Assembly (NCBI GenBank): GCA_947034895.1
Contig: OX344762.1
Span: 9,491,501 to 9,555,500 of the forward strand
From: Rhytidiadelphus loreus
Lineage: Eukaryota; Streptophyta; Bryopsida; Hypnales; Hylocomiaceae
Length of the DNA: 64,000 nucleotides
Direction of reading: 5' to 3'
Shown here: positions 23,264-35,885 of the stretch, piece after piece
How the letters are laid out: each line of letters begins with the position of its first letter
Position numbering within the stretch: position 1 is the first letter of the stretch
Made by a program: the position numbers and the translations under genes
The notes under the pieces: generated by a model
Told to the model about the DNA's origin: nothing
Database searches by the model: none
Seen by the model: only the letters and a program-made list of their open reading frames with translations

Positions 23264-23721
23264 ATGTCAAACTGGAGGGTTTTTCAGAGTCCCAAGAGGA
23301 AGAAGCAGAATCGGAGCCTGAATTTGAATTTTCATTGTCTCAACTACCGGATCAACCTCTTTTGCCGCTAAGTCTTGCGCTGCCGTATGAGCGTTCACAA
23401 GAAGAAGTTGGGCTTTTTCAACTACCAAAACAACCTCGCGTGGAGTGACGATGGCACGAAAATCTTCAACGTGACGCTCGGGCACTAGTGATTTTGTTGC
23501 AGGTTGAATGTGTTGAGCCCAACAGCCGAGATGTGACATTTGAAGGATGTTTTGAAGGTCTCAATGTCGATTAGTATCACTGCATGATGAAGCCTACTGA
23601 AGGAAGTCGTGGTCACCATCGTTGGTTAGAAGGGTCAATGAATCCTTTAACGAAGGTGGGTCGTGTTGATTACATCGCTGCAACTATCAAGCGTATTCTC
23701 AAGTTCTTGCAGATGGAGTAA
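23264..23721 (+). pseudogene. ORF X, copy 1 (unknown repeat-encoded protein)
   Basis: It starts with ATGTCAAACTGG (MSNW, shared with the other copies). After a shift it reads as an acidic, serine-rich leader (EGFSESQEEEAESEPEFEFS), then LSQLPDQPLLPLSLALP, PKQPRVE, and after another shift a more structured part (LVILLQVECVEP, VTFEGCFEGLNVD, IAATIKRILKFLQME) to TAA at 23719-23721. The same order of blocks occurs at 34.8, 44.4 and 51.2 kb. I do not recognise a known family. It lies just downstream of gypsy pol and could be an accessory ORF, gag-like protein, or an independent repeat. Confidence 0.55.
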
Positions 23722-25070
23722 AATTAGCCTTGGAATTCTAGTTTTTTACCTCTAATAGGCATTGGTTTGATGTTAGTACTTCAATCCATATTTGAAGTAT
23801 TTCGTTGAAATTATTTTGTTTGGTTATAATTGTAGAAGGAAAGAATGGAGGATAAAAGCACACTACGGTTGTCCAAAATCGTAGTCACGGCATAATTTCT
23901 GCACAACATGAAAGTTTGGAGTCAATTTTCTTACAATTTTTGTAACTTAAAAAAAAATAAAAAAATAGATCGGAGTCTTGCATCTTGCATGCTTTGATAA
24001 TTGCATAACAAAAAATGATTTTCATCTATTAATTTATTGTAAGAAGTACAAACATTTAATGTTTGTACTGTCACAGATTCAGTTTTAGCATTGTTGTATT
24101 TTTTTTGCCTAGTTTAGGGTTTCATTTTTACAATTCAAATAGCTAAATCTGTAGCTCTTATGTTTAGCTACTTAGACTAGGCATTTAATGAGTGTTTTGG
24201 AATCTACATAAGAAAATATCCTAGTAAATGTGTGATTTTGGTATGAAGGCCAAATATTGACCTCAAATTGTTTTTTTTTCTTTTCTGGTAGAAAGCATCA
24301 AGATTGAGATGGGCCAACATTTAATTTTCCAAAAAATTATATTTTGCCTTCAAATTTCTCTATCAAAGATTTCTTCTCCAATTTCCAGCCTGAATCTGGT
24401 AGAACATTTTAGGATTTGCGGTTGGTACTTGTTTGTATTGTGCATACAGTTTGTACATCTTGGACCAATCATCATCTGGCACGTACTATCTAATTTAGGA
24501 TTCACCTGATACGATCTACAGTATGCGGTGCTTTTTGCAACAAGATTTCTTTTTAAACATTTCAAAAAAAATTGAATCAACCTTGGCACTTGTACACTTT
24601 ACGATTTCAGTCTAAAGAAGCAACTGAGTGAAGAGCTGCACCTTAGTGCCGTTGGAGTTGCAAGCAACGGAGTGAGGTTTTTGACTTGTTGATTTAGTCT
24701 TTTAAACCTCTGACTTGTTGTGTAGTACCAAGCTAAAGTTTTAGAATTTTTGTGTTGTTTGTGCCATACATTACAAGACCTACTTCATCAATAGTTCTTC
24801 CGCAAATGTTATTGTTCTTCTTACAAAATGGTCACTCATACAATCACTGTATTAATTCACTCGTACAATCATTGTACAATCTTTTACAATTTGGATTACA
24901 TTAGGTACGTTTTTAGATACAAACTGGAGGCATTGACCTTTTTGTATACAAGTGCTTACAACAAGACGATAAGTTCAATTGTACCATCAATGTATAATAT
25001 GTACAACTTAGGGTACATCATGTACATTTTTAGATGCGCTTATGGAACTTTTCATTTTGCATTTTAGGGT
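23722..25070. other. AT-rich, no gene recognised
   Basis: It contains short TGTACAA/TTGTACA-type words at 24.82-25.03 kb but no sustained frame. AAAAGCACACTACGG at about 23854 recurs inverted at about 33411-33430, marking the inner ends of the ORF X pair. Confidence 0.45.
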
Positions 25071-25187
25071 ATGATGGCATCCGACAAAGAATGGTTTGAT
25101 CGCAGCCACATTTTCTCCAAGGACAACGAGCTTTCCAACTTCTTCAACAAAGACGGCAAATTCTGTCACGCCCGGCTTCTTGGCTAA
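25071..25187 (+). CDS. Small ORF, 38 aa, hypothetical
   Basis: ATG at 25071 follows a TTTTGCATTTTAGGGT tract that could be a splice acceptor. The peptide (MMASDKEWFDRSHIFSKDNE..., ending CHARLLG) has gene-like composition in an otherwise AT-rich non-coding stretch. It has no recognisable domain, and a chance frame is quite possible. Confidence 0.2.
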   Translation: MMASDKEWFDRSHIFSKDNELSNFFNKDGKFCHARLLG

Positions 25188-25571
25188 AATTATAATGAAA
25201 TTTGATGACACACATATTGTCTTCGCAATTTTTTTTAAATGTCATGATACACATACTATTGGGTTAAGATACTTGACATAGTGCTCTTCAAATGATTAGA
25301 GGCTTCCATTGCAACTCTTAGGTTGTATACGAATGTGCACGTTGTACGTACTTGACCAATAATCTTTATCCATTGTCTTGTCTAAATACAAATTCACCAT
25401 GAACCTAAATTGCCTTTTGCACATTCTAAAAATAAAAGAACCTTTATTCTCATTCAAGCATCCAAAGTTTGGTATCCCATGCACATAGAATTTATTTTTT
25501 TGAATTTACCGAAATACTAGCTCAGGTGTTTAATTTTAGTTCAAGATTCTCTTATTATAAGAAGTCTATAT
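25188..25571. other. AT-rich, nothing recognised
   Basis: No coding-like frame or structured repeat. Confidence 0.45.
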
Positions 25572-25735
25572 CCTAAACCCTAAACCCTAAGAAGCCTTAC
25601 ACATTTTATTTTGTCTTGGTATTGTTTTCTAAAGAACAGGTGTCCATAAAATAAGGCATTCTTGTTTCAATAATGTTTTGTTGATTTAAGAAATATATAT
25701 ATGTTTTCATTTTATATGATTTAGGGTTTAGGGTT
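25572..25735. repeat. Interstitial telomere-like repeats, inverted pair
   Basis: CCTAAACCCTAAACCCTAA at 25572-25590 and TTAGGGTTTAGGGTT at 25721-25735 are plant telomere-type units in opposite orientation, about 130 bp apart. The arrays are far too short to be a telomere. Confidence 0.8.
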
Positions 25736-25899
25736 CATGAAAAAAACCCTACTTGTTCTGCATTTCATGTATATAGTTCAAAATTCAGTTCATTGTTTTC
25801 TTTTAGGTTGAGTATTTCAATTATAAGAATAAAAATAACCTCTCTTGATTGATTTTTTTCTTTTATAAGATCACAAAATCTCAATTTATGAAAGTAAAA

Positions 25900-27290
25900 A
25901 TTCTTAAAGAAGGCTTCAATAGTATGATTTAGTATTTTCTTTTAAAATGGTAGGTGTTCTTCATTTATTATTTTTTATTGAACATTTTTTGGATAAGAAA
26001 AAAAACTATTGTCATTGATTTTTCCCTTCTTAAGAATAAGAATAACCTCTTTTGATTTTTATTGTCATTGAATTTTCCATTTGTATTGTCAACAAGAATA
26101 CCATTTTTTCATTTTGTTGTGTAATTTTTCCTTTATAACATAGAATACACATCTTCTTTCTTTATATAATACCACTGAATCTTGGTTTTTGTATCTAGCA
26201 TTTTGCAACCAGTATTTTTTGATATTATTAAGTTGTTTTTTGTATAACAGGATAAAAAGACTTCTTTTATTTTAATCATTCAATCATTTGTTATAATCTT
26301 GAATATAATAATAAAAGCACCTTATTTTAGTTGATTGCATTAGTTGCTTGCCATACTATAAGAGTACCCAATTTTGTGCATAAGAAGAGTACCCAAGCTA
26401 ATTTAAAATTTAGTATCCTCAATTGATTTATTTTAAAAGGATATTTAAATTATTTCTTCTTTATTCACCACTGAATATTTATTCTACAGGAATGAAAATA
26501 CCCATTATCATTGAATCAACCCTTAATTTAAAAAATTACATCTATTGAGGATATAAGAATATGGATGCCCTTTTTTCCATTATCCATTTTTATTTCTTTA
26601 CCAACATGGAGTATTTCTTTCATAAGAATAAAAATACCCATTTTTTTATATAATCTATTCCTTTATTAATTATTATCAATTTTTGTATCTTTACCAACAT
26701 GAAGTATTTTTGTCATAGGAATAAGAATATCTATTTTTTTTCCATTGCTAAGGTTCGATATTTCTTTTATAAAAATAAGAGCACCTATCACTTAAGTTTA
26801 GAGTCAAAGAATATTATTTTATAGTCAAAGCGATAAGAACAAGAATATATTTTTTCTAATACTGAATTGGATTTCTTTTACTGGCGTTAAGTATTTGTTT
26901 TATAAGAATATGAGTACCTATTTATTTTCATTATCTGTTTTTTTTCATTACTAAGTTTGAATATTTATTTTATAAGAATAAGAGCATCCATCACTTTGGT
27001 TTAGGATCAAAGAATATGTTTATTTATAAAACAATAAGAACAAGAATACACATTTTTTCCATTACCAGTTATTTTGATTATAAATCCATTTTTTCCTTCA
27101 CTACCTTTCAATATTTATTTCATAAGAAATAAAAATATCCATTTCATAAAGACACTAATACAGGAATACCCATTGTTTTTCATTAACCATTTATTTCTAT
27201 TTCTATTCATTTAAAATAAAATAAAATAAAAACACCCATTTACTTAATCTTATTATGATGCATTACTTAAGCTATAAGTTTAAAAGTACC
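25900..27290. repeat. Degenerate AT-rich repeat array (ATAAGAATAAGAGTACC words)
   Basis: The phrase TTTTATAAGAATAAGAGTACCC with many variants recurs every 60-110 bp. Longer phrases such as GTCAAAGAATAT..ATAAGAACAAGAATA recur about 190-210 bp apart (about 26.80 and 26.99 kb). No frame is open. It looks like an old expanded satellite or simple-repeat-derived element. Confidence 0.6.
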
Positions 27291-28895
27291 TATTATTTGT
27301 TATAATATGGAATCCATTGGTAACCAAAAATTCTAATTTTTTGAAACTTCCAATGCATTATTTGGAGAAAAAATTATAGTTCAAAATGCATCACATTCAC
27401 AACACTTCCTTGCAATCATTGTAGTCATGATTTTTAGTTTTTTACCGATTTTTTGGAAGCAAGCAGTCACATCCAACCAAAACGTGATTGGTGGTACCCA
27501 GTTGGAATTCCAAGATGACCAGTGATAGGCTGGGGCAAGAGCGTCTCTCTCATCGTGTGACCTCAAGTGTGGGTCCTTTGTATTTTGTAAAGTCCGTATA
27601 ATTGTTCGTTTTGTTGCATCTGTGTTTCGCGCCCTTTGCTACTTGCTATGACTTACGAATGGTGCGGAGAGTGAAAAAAGAGGGTTTGTTGTGTCGACAT
27701 TTGGAATGATGTGTTGCGCAAATACGGCGAGGTGACTTAAGTGTGCACTATATTTTCATTTTGTTCTGTCCTATATTGTTTTCCGTTCTCTTGTTGTTCT
27801 GTTGTTGTAGACAATTTTACAGCTTGTGCACCTCCATCTTATTCCAAGTGTGTTTTGTTTTTATTTAGGGTGGTTTTCCGTGCGTTAAAATCTCAATTCA
27901 AGCTGTCAACATGCATTGCATTTAGAAGCCTGCTGCTACGAGTGTTGCTTTTGGAGGTGCCTAATTCAGTTTTTGTCCTATGATTTTGTTGTAATAGTAG
28001 GTGCTTTTCTGCACTTCATTGCTCATTCTGTGATCTTATTGTAATAGGTTATTTTCCTCTTTGTTTAGGATTTAGATCTTGATGCCATTTTGTTGTATCA
28101 CAGTCCTTGTGGCCCACACTCCAATGCGTGAATGTCGCTTCAGGCTACAGAAGAAGCATGTCTCTAAAATCCACTTTCAAGTTGTACTATGTATACAATT
28201 TATACGCATTGTATCATTTTCTTGTGCATTTAGTTCCCATCCACCTCTTGCGTACAAATTAGGTATAGTTACTTGTAATATTTTTGGAGGTTTTCGGAGG
28301 TGTATTATTCTCTTAAGCTAGATTAAGGTGTGTCCTTACTCCCCACTACTTTGCGTCTCTCCTTCCCTATGATTTTGTTATACCGGTCCATTATTTGAAT
28401 TAATTTGCCACTAGTTTACTGCTTTTTCCTCTTGAAAAGAATGCATTGGGTTTAGAGTTAAGATCTCTTTGTCATTGTTTTGTTGTGAGTTTTCTGGTGG
28501 TCTAATCTGATGCGCAAATTGTAGTTCGGGATGTGGAAGAAGTTAGTGACCAAACTCCACTTCCGAGTTGTATTGTGCGTATAAATTTGTACACATTGTA
28601 TCAAAATGAAGAGGTTGCAAGGGAAAGAGGTTGGCTTGGAGGAGGCACAAATTTGGAGTGCTAGCGAGTTGTGAAGATGTGCTTGCAAGTGTATGCTTTG
28701 CAAGAGGAGCACGCTTACTAATGGATGTTTGGAGTGCACTGATTTGTACTTGATCTGTTTTTTATGTTTACTATTTCCCTTGCAATTGTATTTTATGTAT
28801 TTCTGTAATACAAGTTTGTATAGGTTGATAATGTTCCGGGTACATTGTTACCCACATATTTTCTGGGTTTTTATTTGTACTTACATATTCAATAT
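27291..28895. other. Non-coding with a degenerate ~420-bp direct duplication
   Basis: About 28.08-28.23 kb and 28.47-28.61 kb share phrases (CCATTTTGTTGT.., AAATCCACTTTCAAGTTGTA versus AAACTCCACTTCCGAGTTGT, then TATACAATTTATACGCATTG-type). No gene is recognised. Confidence 0.4.
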
Positions 28896-29190
28896 AGTCC
28901 TTCTTGTTGTACTTGTTGTAATATAATTTGTATAGTTCGTATAATTAGGTGTTTATCTTGTTAGTACTTAATGTTTAGTATGGTCCTTCTTGTTGTACTT
29001 GTTGTAATATAATTTGTACAGTTTGTATAGGTGTTTATCCTGTTAGTACTTAATGTTTAGTATAGTCATTCTTGTTGTACTTGTTGTAATACAATTTGTA
29101 TAGTTTGTACAAGTGTTAGGGTTGATAGTATTTAATGGTCAATATGGTTTTATTATTGTACTTGTAGTTTAATTTGTACATTTTGCACTT
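28896..29190. repeat. Tandem repeat, period ~85 bp
   Basis: Units beginning TAGTCCTTCTTGTTGTACTT start at about 28896, 28979 and 29062, with a fourth decayed unit to about 29190. Each contains TTGTAATATAATTTGTACAG-like and GTTTATCTTGTTAGTACTTA-like sections. Confidence 0.75.
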
Positions 29191-29592
29191 GTAGTAGTTT
29201 TTGTGGCAATAGAGTGGTTTAGAGAGGATTATGCATTTCCAAGAAGTTATTTGGACTAGATAGAAGGGTTGGGGATTGTGGGCAAAGTAAAAAGTTTCAA
29301 AGGGTACTTTTTTCTTTGAATATGTAGGAAAGATCATTACAAATGCTGAGCTCATGCAATGGAGGGCTTTGGAAAAATTGGAAAAATCAGAATTGTTCAC
29401 ACTAGCACTAACGCTAATTGGAAATCCAAGGAATTTGCGACCAATGATGTGGCATTGTGCATAGGAAATGTCAGTCGTTTTCTAAACTACAAATATCTAC
29501 TACTTGTGCTTGTGATTTTAATAAATAATCTACAATATGATGGTTGACGGTCCTTGTGTTGTATCCAATCTTAGTGTTGCTTTTTTTTGTAG

Positions 29593-29950
29593 GTGTGAAG
29601 ATGCCAACTTCATTGATGTGCTCGTCAAAGTAGGCATCAAAGTAGGCAATGAGGACCCAAGATTCTTCCATCTTGCATTTTTTTCACAAGAAAACATTTC
29701 AGTATATGAAGAGCTCACTTAGGATTATGGTTGTAGCTTTGAAAAGCCAGAAGTCAATGTTGTAGATGTTGTAATGCCCTTCCATTGTAAGTGTGGTAGC
29801 ACTCACTATCGTGACAAAGTAATTGAAATCCCCTACTTCATCACATCACTAATCTTTTGTTGTCAAATGACCAAAGATGTGGAAACTAATTGTGGAAAAG
29901 CTTTCACTATAGAAAATCTTCTTTGGTGGATTTCTGATAAAATTAACTAG
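29593..29950 (+). pseudogene. Decayed ORF of unknown origin
   Basis: A TTTTTTTTGTAG acceptor-like tract at 29581-29592 precedes a plus frame reading CEDANFIDVLVKVGIKVGNE and so on to TAG at 29720. The same frame then stays open for another 75 codons (FHCKCGSTHYRDKVIEIPYF, TIENLLWWISDKIN) to TAG at 29948. The CxC and structured composition are gene-like. I cannot assign a family; a transposon-encoded protein is my best guess. Confidence 0.3.
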
Positions 29951-31379
29951 TGGTGGGTATTGACATTTTTCAAAATTTTGTTGCAATACCATATTCACAG
30001 CAGTCTCATATGTCTGGGTAGCTTTCCATTACATGTTAATGTTTGTGATGCTTGTGGAAGGCAACACGTTCAAAGACATGTTCAGCATGAAGTCACGAAG
30101 CTACGTGACAACAAAAGGTGCATAGTGTTATAGTACATCTGGTATAGCTTTTGGTACTCAGAGCACATCTGTTACATTTTGTACCTAATTATACAAAGAT
30201 TATGGTTCATACATGTGTTGCAAACTATCGAGAGAACACGGACTTATAAATTATATATATTTACATGTACATTTTATAAGGTGAAGCACATTTACTGATG
30301 AAATTAAATTGTCATAGGCAGACAATGTATGAACGCACTGAAAGCTTAGAAATGACCATGTATTGTGTAAATCAATTGATTCACAACTTTTGTATGGTTG
30401 TATTTTTTTTTAAATCTCACTAAATACGAAATACAAAGGCTGAAGATATAGACATACGGTTAAAGTGAGAAGGCACTTTACAACCGTAAATGTGAACGAG
30501 CTCAAAAATCATTTGTATTTTCCATCGTCAACTAACTAAGTCGGTCCTTAACAAAGTGCTAAATCTTCAAAATCACTTTATCTTCTAACTGTGCAATCCT
30601 TAGGCTAAAAATAAAGACACATTTTTCTCCTCTACACCGGACTAGCTATTCAAGAATCAACATCGCACTTTTATATACAAATTTGCTAAGGCCTACAACA
30701 CTATCGATAATAATTTCCACTACTACAAACACCTATGCTAACATCTCCACTTCTTGGATTCCGTGGAATGCAAGCCTATCTACAACGGCAACGACCTCCC
30801 TCTTCAACAATACCTTGTCACAAGTCCCTCCACACACTTGATGTCGCAACAATCAAACCAACCCTAAAACCCAAACAAATATTGCTTCTAGCGGGGTTAC
30901 ATGGGGAGGTATCTTGATCCTCTTGCCTCTGTAGCCTATACTATAACGTCAACGATCTGTTGTGATTTAGGTGAATATCCCTCCTAAGTGATGAGAAAGT
31001 ATCATAGCTCCTTGTTAGAATAGTACATAAAAAATTTCAAGTCGTCGAAATGTAGCTCCTCATAGCTATCGTCCCTAGAGCTCGTTCTATTGAAGTCCGT
31101 CCCTCTTGAATAAATATTGAAGTCCCATATATGCCTCCATAACCCTAAATTCATAATTTGCAACTGCGATTCATTCTAATTGATTGTCATCTCTTGTAAT
31201 TAGAAGCTCCTTCAATTCATCAGAAGAAAAAGATAGAAACTTTCCCTTCTGCCTTTCCACCTCCCTATCAACCTCTGCAAAGTACCGCCATAGGTTAGCC
31301 TAGTATTTGGGAAGGGGAGACATCCTAATGATCTCTAAAATAGCAGAGCAAAACAAAGAAGAAAGTGATCAACATTTTG
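29951..31379. other. AT-rich, nothing recognised
   Basis: Only short random frames; no repeat structure obvious by eye. Confidence 0.45.
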
Positions 31380-32060
31380 TAGTACTATCAGTATGAATGG
31401 TACAAAAGTTTGGACTCAACATACAGAGAAACGTACAAGTACATATACTACAAGTATCACATGTAAGTACACACACTACAAACACTACATTCTTAGAACT
31501 AATTGTAGTCTGAGAACTTTGAACCATGTACCTTGATAAAAATTAGTATTGTTTGTATTGTCCACCCATAAGATGAAACTGCAACATTGTACAAACATTC
31601 CTTTCACTCACCACTATTGGTACAAATGAAGTTGTTATACTACAAATGTACAATCAATACACTTTTCGAACTAATTGTGAAGTTGTCCTACTACAAATGG
31701 TACAATCAATACACTCTTTGAACTAATTGTGAAGCTGTCGTACTACAACAATACAATTAATACACTCTTTAAACTAATTGTGAAGTTGTCCTACTACAAA
31801 CAGAACAATCACTACATTCTTTGAATTAATTGTAGTTCAAAGACTTTGAACCATGTAAGGTCAAATTAAATGTACATAGAAACATACGTGTACATGTACA
31901 CAAAAATGTGCATTAGTACTAAGGTAAGTACTAGAAATATAACATGTAAGTATACACACTCCAAACACTATATTATTTGAACTAAGGTAGATACTAGAAG
32001 TATAACATGTAAGTACACACTCCAAATACTACATTCTTTGAACTAATTGTAGTTCAAGAA
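31380..32060. repeat. Degenerate tandem repeats with GAACTAATTGTAG / ACTACAAAYA words
   Basis: Units of about 60 bp between 31.62 and 31.86 kb carry CAATCAATACACTCTTTGAA, ACTAATTGTGAAGTTGTCCT and similar. Looser copies with AACTAATTGTAGT and ACATGTAAGTACACACTCCA flank them. No ORF. Confidence 0.7.
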
Positions 32061-33539
32061 CTCTGAACCTTGTACCTTGGTGAGTACAACTGGTACCCTT
32101 TAGTACAAAATTAGTAGATGAACCAATACAAAAATTGATGATGTACTAGGAGATGAGGTAACTTACATAGTTCTTTTAAAAAAAGTACATCCCAAACTTC
32201 AAGCTCTAGTCTTGCCAAAGTACAAAAGGTGAGCACTTGAAATACGAAGGCTTGAAGGATACGACTAAAAGGAATCAAACTAAAAGGAATTCAAACAACA
32301 TTGAATTGGAACTAAAAGGAAATAGAATGAAACTAAAAGATACAAACCTTCACTGATTAACTTAGTCATACAAGATTGTAAAGGCTTGTTCATATAGTGC
32401 CTTGCTGCTCCTTATGACAATTATTGTACTAGATATACGCGGCATACTAAAGAATCCTAGGTAGTACGCAATGTTGCCTCACTTAGACGTTGATGTTTCC
32501 TGAAATGCTTAAAATTTGACGCTTGCAGATAGTAGACTGACTTCTTTGAAATCAAGAGCTAGACTTAAAAGTTTCCTTAGTTTCTCTTTTGAACAACCTA
32601 TTCAAATGACAAAAATTGCAATAGATAAAATAAAAAAAGACCTATAATCTATATTGACACAATAATAGTGTTCACTTGTCCATTTTGTCCACCAAATAGA
32701 AGCAATCCAGTCAACTATTAGTTCCCCCTCCACCACTCTAAAACCATATTTGTGTGCATATGAGTCATGAGTACAAAAATTATTATAACGCAAATATGAA
32801 ACCGTAAGTTAAGATCTCAGTTCTAATTGACAATGAAAGATGATAGACCCTATACTTTGAGTAGATTAAAGAGAAGTCATCCAATAGAATGGAGAGAACA
32901 CATTAAAAACAACAGATGATTCTATGATAACTGAGTACAAATTACTTTGGAAATCCTTCAAATGTACATGAGCAACTGCTACTCCTCTCTCCCTCACCAA
33001 CTGATGACATCTACAATGCCTCTTTGCTTCCTTGTCTTTGAGATCCTCCTTCACCACATTGTAATCCTCCGCCCTTCCACAAGGTCTTATCATATTGAAT
33101 CCGGCACATCAAATCTTACGTCAAACTAATAACCCTAAACACCAAACATGCACCAAAACTAATATGCACCCTTGAACCACAACCCTAAAACCATCGCAAA
33201 ACACCTGAGCACCAAAACCACAACAACCAAAGCAGCTTGTTGCCGGCTACGGATACCCCGAATTGACAAACCCTACTAAAGCTCCGAATTCACGGACCCA
33301 AACTCACGGACACTTTTGTCAGAAGTCTAGAGAAATTGCCGGAATACGCGGCATACCAAATTCGTACAGATTGTATAGTTTGCATTGGGTTGTACTTTGA
33401 GCTCGGGGGGCGACCGTAGTGTGCTTTCACCCTAGAAATAGTTCGGATTTTGAAGTGATTTTCCTTGTAAGTTAAAGGATAAGATATAGATGTGGAGCCA
33501 AATATGAAAGCCATTAGGTGTAAGTTGGCTTTAGGAGGG
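32061..33539. other. AT-rich, no gene recognised
   Basis: No sustained frame. The last 200 bp (33.3-33.5 kb, minus) carries the AAAGCACACTACGGTCG phrase shared with 23.85 kb. Confidence 0.45.
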
Positions 33540-34500
33540 AGTTAAGGGTTGATGTACACTTGTTGTTGTGGAAAAAAAGGTGTTGGAAAAGGGGAAGAAA
33601 AGATGGACACTATTCATCTTTTCTCCCAATGTTGTTTTGGGGGAAACTGAGTGTTTGGAAGTTCATCGTATATGGTATTTTGGTAATTTGGTAATGAAAA
33701 TTGGAGGAGTTGTTTATCATACTGTTAGCTTTTTAAATTGTTCTCTTTTGCTTTATTTGAAGTTGTGAGTTGAGATTTATGCTATTTGAGTGGAGGGAGG
33801 TCTGCTGCCTCCTATGAAGAGGGGCTGAGACTTTGACTGACCATAGAAAACGGATAGGTCTTTTGTTTGAAATGAAACTTTGATGGAGTGTAGTAAATGT
33901 TGTTAACTTTCTATAAAGCTATCATTCATTCAATTTGGAGCATTTATGAGTGAGTTGTGAGTGTGGGAAGGTGAGAGAATCTCTTGCTTTTACTATCTAT
34001 GGACCGAAACTTTGAGAGGTCATAGAAGTTGGACAGAGTTTTGAAATGACTTGAAGATATTTTTGAATATGTGAAAACTTAAAGACTTGAAGATGAAGAT
34101 TTGAAGAGCTTTGAGGGTCTCTAGTGTGTTGTGACTTGTGGTTCGTTTTCATTTCTGTTATTCCCAACCGGTTTTGGAGGCTAGTTGCAATTCAATTTCT
34201 GCATTGTAAATCTGTTGCGAGCCGTGGTTATCCAGTAAGCACTCCATTTTGTGTTTGTGGAGACGAAGTGAGGTTAATGTCCCACATGGTCGATCTTATT
34301 TGTTGTTCCCACCGGTGAAAAGCGCTTCCTGGTCACCGTGGGTTTGAAATTTAGGAACCAATCTTTCGGACGGTCAGCTCATGGTTTGGCCGTCCCGTTT
34401 TACCTGTCTGAGGCCTTGTTTCTTATCACACACCCTTACCCTTGACCCTATAGAACTACCACAGGATAGGTCAACGGAAGATTGAAGAGAAGATTAAGTG
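33540..34500 (-). repeat. Non-coding dispersed repeat R2, copy 1
   Basis: Read on minus it aligns with 47.39-48.42 kb on plus. Shared phrases include GGCCAAACCATGAG-type, CCATCCGAAAGATTGG-type, TTCCTAAATTTCAAAC, TCTATGGTCAGTCAAAG-type and GAAAAGATGAATAGTGTCC. It lies directly after ORF X copy 2 on the same strand. No coding frame is conserved. Confidence 0.7.
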
Positions 34501-34584
34501 AAGATTCGACTTTTGTTACTTGCCTTTCATCTACACTCACAACCTGCAGCCAGACACCCCGTGTGTTCCCTAAGCGCGCTCCTC

Positions 34585-34811
34585 TCTACCCGACAGCGTC
34601 ACGCTGAAGGTTACCGTGCCATCATTTCTCCACATGAGGTTGTTTCGGTGGTCGAGATGGCCCAACTTCATCTTTTGGTCGTCCATATAGCAATGAAAGA
34701 TTCAGTGGCAGTGGTGGCTGATTCAACAGTTGTGATAAAGAAAATTCAAACTCATGCTCTGGTTGAGATTCTTCGTCTTGAGACTTAGAAAAAAATCCTC
34801 CAGTTCGACAT
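34585..34811 (-). pseudogene. ORF X, copy 2 (5' half only)
   Basis: ATGTCGAACTGG at 34811 opens the family start MSNW. After a one-base loss the frame reads ESQPE-like and FEFSLSQ-like blocks and PPKQPHVE. The second half of the ORF is replaced by unrelated sequence near 34590. Upstream on minus is a TATATAG box (about 34.88 kb) and the conserved GATGACGTCAT.. / GACGCCTTCTT leader also seen before copy 4. Confidence 0.5.
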
Positions 34812-35179
34812 AGTATAATTTAAATAAAACACGAAGAAGAAGAATATCAATTGAGATGAAGCTTTCAAGTAAATCCTTCTCTATATAGTCGGAAAAAGAA
34901 GGCGTCACTTTGAAGCCACCTCAAATGACGTCATCTTCTTTATAATACTACAAATATTTAAATCTATTTAAATCATGTATATATACATTTTCTACATAAT
35001 GTCTTCATTTGCAACACGATAGTGGAAAGAAAAGAAAGAAGGCGGAGGAGAAAGAATCAACACCTCTTTTACTCCCTAACCATTGTTGCCAAGGATTCTC
35101 TTGACTACTAGGAGGGACGTCATCTTCGTGATTGGCAAGGATGGAAGAGGGAAACTTGACTAACCTACTCATGGATCTC

Positions 35180-35885
35180 TAGGCGAGGGTAAAACTTTGA
35201 CCTTTTTTCCTCCTTGAACCAAAACTTTAGAGGTAGATCATTACGTAGGGCCGAGAACTAGGTACTAGGAGGACAATAGTCAGGTCAGATTTGAGTAGAT
35301 AGGCTTAAAGTAGACCTCAAGAGGTTTCCAAAAACATAAGATACGTAGGAATCGAAATTAGGACGCCCAAGATATCAACGGATGAAGTTAGAGCTCAAAA
35401 ATGGATGAAATCTAAGAGTCCGCATCCATCTAAGTCCAAATTTAGAACTTAGCTAGATTATAGGAATTCAGGTCCATGGGTTAATTTTCACTTTCATTTG
35501 AAATTAGGAGCTTATAGAAAACTATGGATGAAGTTGGGTAGTCTCCGCGGCCAAAACTTCATCCGCCTATAGCAATTAACCAGAGAGTCCAAATTGAACG
35601 AGTCTTAGATTTTTATAAATTGCATGAGATAAGCTTCTACTTGAGAATGATAGAGTAGACTTTAGAAGTAGGGAACACAGAAACATAATATAGCATGATA
35701 GTCAGCTTAGGAGTCGTTCAGAACCACAATTAGAGAGACTCACTTAGGAACTTAGCAAAAGATTCATTGCTTGGAAGGCACAATGGATTGATGCTTAAAC
35801 ATCCACTAGAATAGAAAGCGACCATAGGACTAGAACCTAGTTGTGTTCGTTGATTTACCAAAAGGTGGGTAAATAAGCGCCTACA
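35180..35885 (-). mobile_element. Left part of the 3.75-kb element, copy 2, inverted
   Basis: The reverse complement of this segment aligns with 16420-17050: it starts TGTAGGCGCTTATTTACCCA at 35885 and runs through AACACAACTAGGTTCTAGTC and CAATCCATTGTGCC to the TTCATCC-rich stretch. Identity by eye is about 75-80 percent. It points away from the rest of copy 2. Confidence 0.75.

Noticed and set aside
25900..27290. CRISPR-like or organised satellite
   Set aside because: Repeat words are degenerate with irregular spacing; simple AT-rich repeat decay fits better, and CRISPR is not expected in a plant nucleus.
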